Shown: one piece after another, positions 61,071 to 64,000 of the stretch
How the letters are laid out: every line of letters begins with the position of its first letter
Numbering within the stretch: position 1 is the stretch's first letter
Assembly (NCBI GenBank): GCA_016859345.1
Contig: CM029121.1
Coordinates: 2,809,329 to 2,873,328 of the forward strand
Reading direction: 5' to 3'
DNA length: 64,000 bases
Source of the DNA: Istiophorus platypterus
Lineage: Eukaryota; Chordata; Actinopteri; Istiophoriformes; Istiophoridae
Program-made: the position numbers and the translations under genes
Notes under the pieces: generated by a model
Told to the model about the DNA's origin: nothing
Databases searched by the model: none
What the model saw: the letters and a program-made list of their open reading frames with translations, nothing else

Positions 61071-62664
61071 TGCACAACGTACAGAGTCTGGCAGAGTAGG
61101 TGGTGGAGTGCAATAAAAGAAGGGATATATGGAGGCAGAGTGAAGTGGGTGAATGATTTTCTCACAGTGTTATGACTGTAAATTTGAAAATCCCTGGTGG
61201 GCCTGTCAGTATTCATTAAATGATTATTCATGCTGCACAGCATTACATTACACTAGATTATAGGCTGTTTAAATATAGTTCACTTGGTCGTGCCACAATG
61301 CTGAACACTGTACTGCACTTTTTGGACTGCTAATCAATATTATACTGAGTCACAACAAATAAGTAAAGGCCAGGTGAGAAGCATTAAGGTGCAATTATCT
61401 GTACTATAAATGCCCACATGGCAAATCAGTATAATGTAACAGAGGCAATAATAATTACTCCTTCACTGCTTTAACTTTCTCTTTTTAACACACTGTTTTC
61501 AATCACTAATAATTTTTCTTTTTGTGCACTTTTATTTAATTGATGTTAAGCTGCTGCAATAAAACTCAACACTTGGTGAACACGTTTCACCAACCAGCTG
61601 ACTTGGATCAGACCAACACATGACACAGTATAAATAGTTTAAGCTAATGCAATTATGTTCCCAAATGCCTTCCATTAAGTAGGGCCTCCTGACATTCAGT
61701 TAATTATTGTTGTCTGTATCATAGAGGCAGGCCACTGAAGGGCCATTTGTGTCCATTTCCCTTACCAGCATTAACAACAGAGGGCATTTGGGAGTGTGGA
61801 CCTGCAGACTCTTAATGAGGGCTTTTACCTTTACAAGAACTTCACTGTAGGACACTGAGAAGCACTAGGATTGTGACTTGATTCTTTTGACTAAAGTGAA
61901 GCAATTTGAATAATTTTGAATAATTTTGGATTCATCTTTTTAAATGTGCCATGCAGCAAGAGCAACTTTCCCTCCACTCCCTGTAGATAAGTAGAAACAG
62001 TCACAAATAAAGGCTAAAAAGAAAAGTAGCTCATGCTAAGTGCATCTTTTTCCTGGTAATCTTGTGTGTGTGTGTATGTTAGTTGGTGTTGTTTCCTGGT
62101 GACAAACCTACATAGTAGCTATCTAGGCTCAGCAAGGAAGCACTGTTTAAGGAAACACAAGATCCAGCACATTATAAGGGCCGACAATGAGAGTCTGTGG
62201 AGTAACCATTTTGTGTCAGGTATGTTTCTGTTTGCTTACATTAACTAGCTATATTTAACAATATGTGTGATTCATACCAGCAAATCTAAATAATATTGGT
62301 TTGTTTTAGGGGGACATAGCCTAACTGGCCACCTAAGTGGTCCTCTATAAAACATTGTATATTGGAAGTTAATGATTTTAAAAATTGCTGGCTGCATGGC
62401 TAGGTAGGTTTCTTCAGGTTTAAAATCATGTCTTAAAACAGATAATATTACAATTATCTTTCAATTTTTTTTAACTCTGGATTAATGTTAATGCTTGTGT
62501 TTGTGCCGTGCGTGCTTATTATGGCTGGGCCCCTGATCTGTTAAATCGTGAACTGTTATTTTTTTAAGCAATTAGCCAAGCTAATGTTATCTATTGCTAA
62601 TCTTTTCTATTTCTCATATCAGGAGAACCCCGTAATGGATTGTGATGGTTAAGATTTCCAACCA

Positions 62665-62743
62665 AACCAACATTAAAATCAGTTACTGGTTTAAATGTTG
62701 TGGCAAAAGTGGTATCTGGTTTTAATGTTGTGGCTAATTGGTC
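62665..62743. mobile_element. Palindromic mini-element, copy 3, with extra arm
   Basis: CCAACATTAAAATCAGT and ACTGGTTTAAATGTTGTGGC oppose each other around one T. A second rightward arm CTGGTTTTAATGTTGTGGCT follows at 62716-62743 after an 11-nt spacer. This is the same arm family as at 36043, with the right arm duplicated in tandem. Confidence 0.7.
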
Positions 62744-64000
62744 TAAATGTAGGTAGATTCATTCACAGGTAAAACTTCCGCTACATGTCAACTGCAACAG
62801 ACAAAAATTTCTTGGTCTGAACATATTTGAAATGACTTTATATGCATAATTGAAAATTGGGATTGAAGGGATTAGTGTGGGATTTTGGTAGATGGCCCAG
62901 TCCCTGATAAATTCCAACTAGAAATAGGCTCTTTCACAATAATATCATCAATATTATCTCTTTTTGCTTCAAGTTAGGCTTTATGATGCTCTGAGTTATT
63001 ACTGTCTACCAGTGCATGCAGCACTGTGTGTACTGATAACTGTAGCCTGTTTCAGAGCTTCCTATAGATAATCAAGTGCCTACAAATACATTAAGGGCAC
63101 AGTTACGCCTTTGTTATTATGTTTTTATATTAGCTTGGGGGTACTTTGGTTGGGTGTGCATTATGCATCACTTGTGGCTGAATAGCCTGCAGCAAGTGTT
63201 TCACTGTTATCTACCAATATATTTTGGGGTGCTGGTGCATAATGGACATGTCTCTTTGGTTGGCTGATGTTGATCTTATTTCATTTTTTGTGGCTCAACC
63301 TTTTTTTCAACATATCCCTCCATTGATTTTGTTTGGCCATGTAGGCGACCTCCTCTGTGGTAGAGGTCATTATCAGATCAACTTAGCACAGGATGCCCTG
63401 CAGTATGACTGCAATGAGAAACCAGGCAGGGGCAATGGACGGGTTATTAGCAAAGGTGAGTGAAATCATGCTCTCAGATTATCTGCATTGTGAAACTTCA
63501 TGTTCATTTAGCTGTTAGGTTGAACCCAGGGTCCCTGTGCATGTAAACACAGGTTTAGTCTTTGGGCCATGTCTTTGGCCAGGTAGGACAACTGCCCTCA
63601 TAATGAAGAACCTTCATCCATACAGTGTCATAAAACTCTATCTCTTGCACTTGGCCGCAAAGTACATATCTGTATACAGGTTTTGTATCCATGTACAAGT
63701 TCCTTAGTATAAACACTGGGCGTCTCTGTGAGATATGTGTCCTTACTGAGCTATATGATTGGTGGCCACTTCCACATGAATAAAATGTGCTACAAAAAAA
63801 AAAAAAAATTACTCATACAAATGCAAAATAGGACTTTAATTTTTATGTTGGAATAACTTACATTTCGGAACTTAGAATTGTAGGTAAAATGGAAAATTCT
63901 TAAAGCAAGTCAGCTATGGCCTATTTGATATGTTAGTTAGAGTTTTTCTTGGTTGCATTAGTTTTTAAAGTTGTATATCATCAAACTAAATTATAATTAG
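62744..64000. other. Right edge of window, possible exon
   Basis: Mostly unrecognised. A speculative exon at 63345-63455 is described as a finding. A 15-A tract lies near 63794-63808. Confidence 0.35.

Overview
This window reads as gene-poor nuclear DNA from a ray-finned fish, most likely a spiny-rayed (acanthomorph) teleost. It is AT-rich and full of CA/GT, GA, AAT and AAAG microsatellites. It also carries a mix of decayed transposable elements typical of fish: L2/CR1-like and RTE-like LINEs, a Penelope-like element, several Tc1-like families, and a fish multicopy element with a DLFEG motif. I found no protein-coding gene I can support, no operon-like organisation and no intact host exon. 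All family names come from memory of these families plus reading of translated fragments; no search was run.

Layout. 0-1 kb: L2-like LINE reverse transcriptase (RT) remnant on +, cut by the window edge. 1.7-2.1 kb: LTR-like interspersed repeat. 3.5-5.05 kb: decayed DLFEG-motif element, with weak candidate related sequence to 7.1 kb. 7-14 kb: mostly unique-looking sequence with a short hairpin. 14.3 kb: solo Tc1-type end. 15.4-16.3 kb: two adjacent copies of the LTR-like repeat on -. 16.9-17.7 kb: GA, CA and GAAA microsatellites. 19.3-21.8 kb: LINE tail, Tc1-type terminal repeat, and a tRNA-Pro relic. 22.65-23.4 kb: Tc1 element with the same sub-terminal region at both ends in inverted orientation. 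24.3 kb: another LTR-like copy. 25-32 kb: microsatellites and a possible solo LTR.

32.7-35.0 kb: an almost perfect tandem duplication of 1155 bp bounded by poly(A) tracts. 36.0-38.7 kb: a dense patch holding a 57-bp palindromic mini-element, an internally deleted L2, a Penelope-like element with an inverted fragment at its head, and another LINE RT. 41.0-45 kb: GT repeats, a truncated Tc1, a LINE scrap, and a well-preserved 5'-truncated RTE-like LINE with a 18-19 bp target-site duplication. 46.9-49.2 kb: LTR-like repeat, telomere-like CCCTRA array, and an internally deleted LINE. 53.6-57.6 kb: two Tc1 copies of different families. 57.6-64 kb: palindromic mini-elements, CA repeats, and a speculative exon near the right edge.

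Nothing here acts together as a pathway. The interesting content is structural: a very recent tandem duplication, rearranged transposon termini, and recurring minimal inverted-repeat elements. I found no convincing undescribed functional system.
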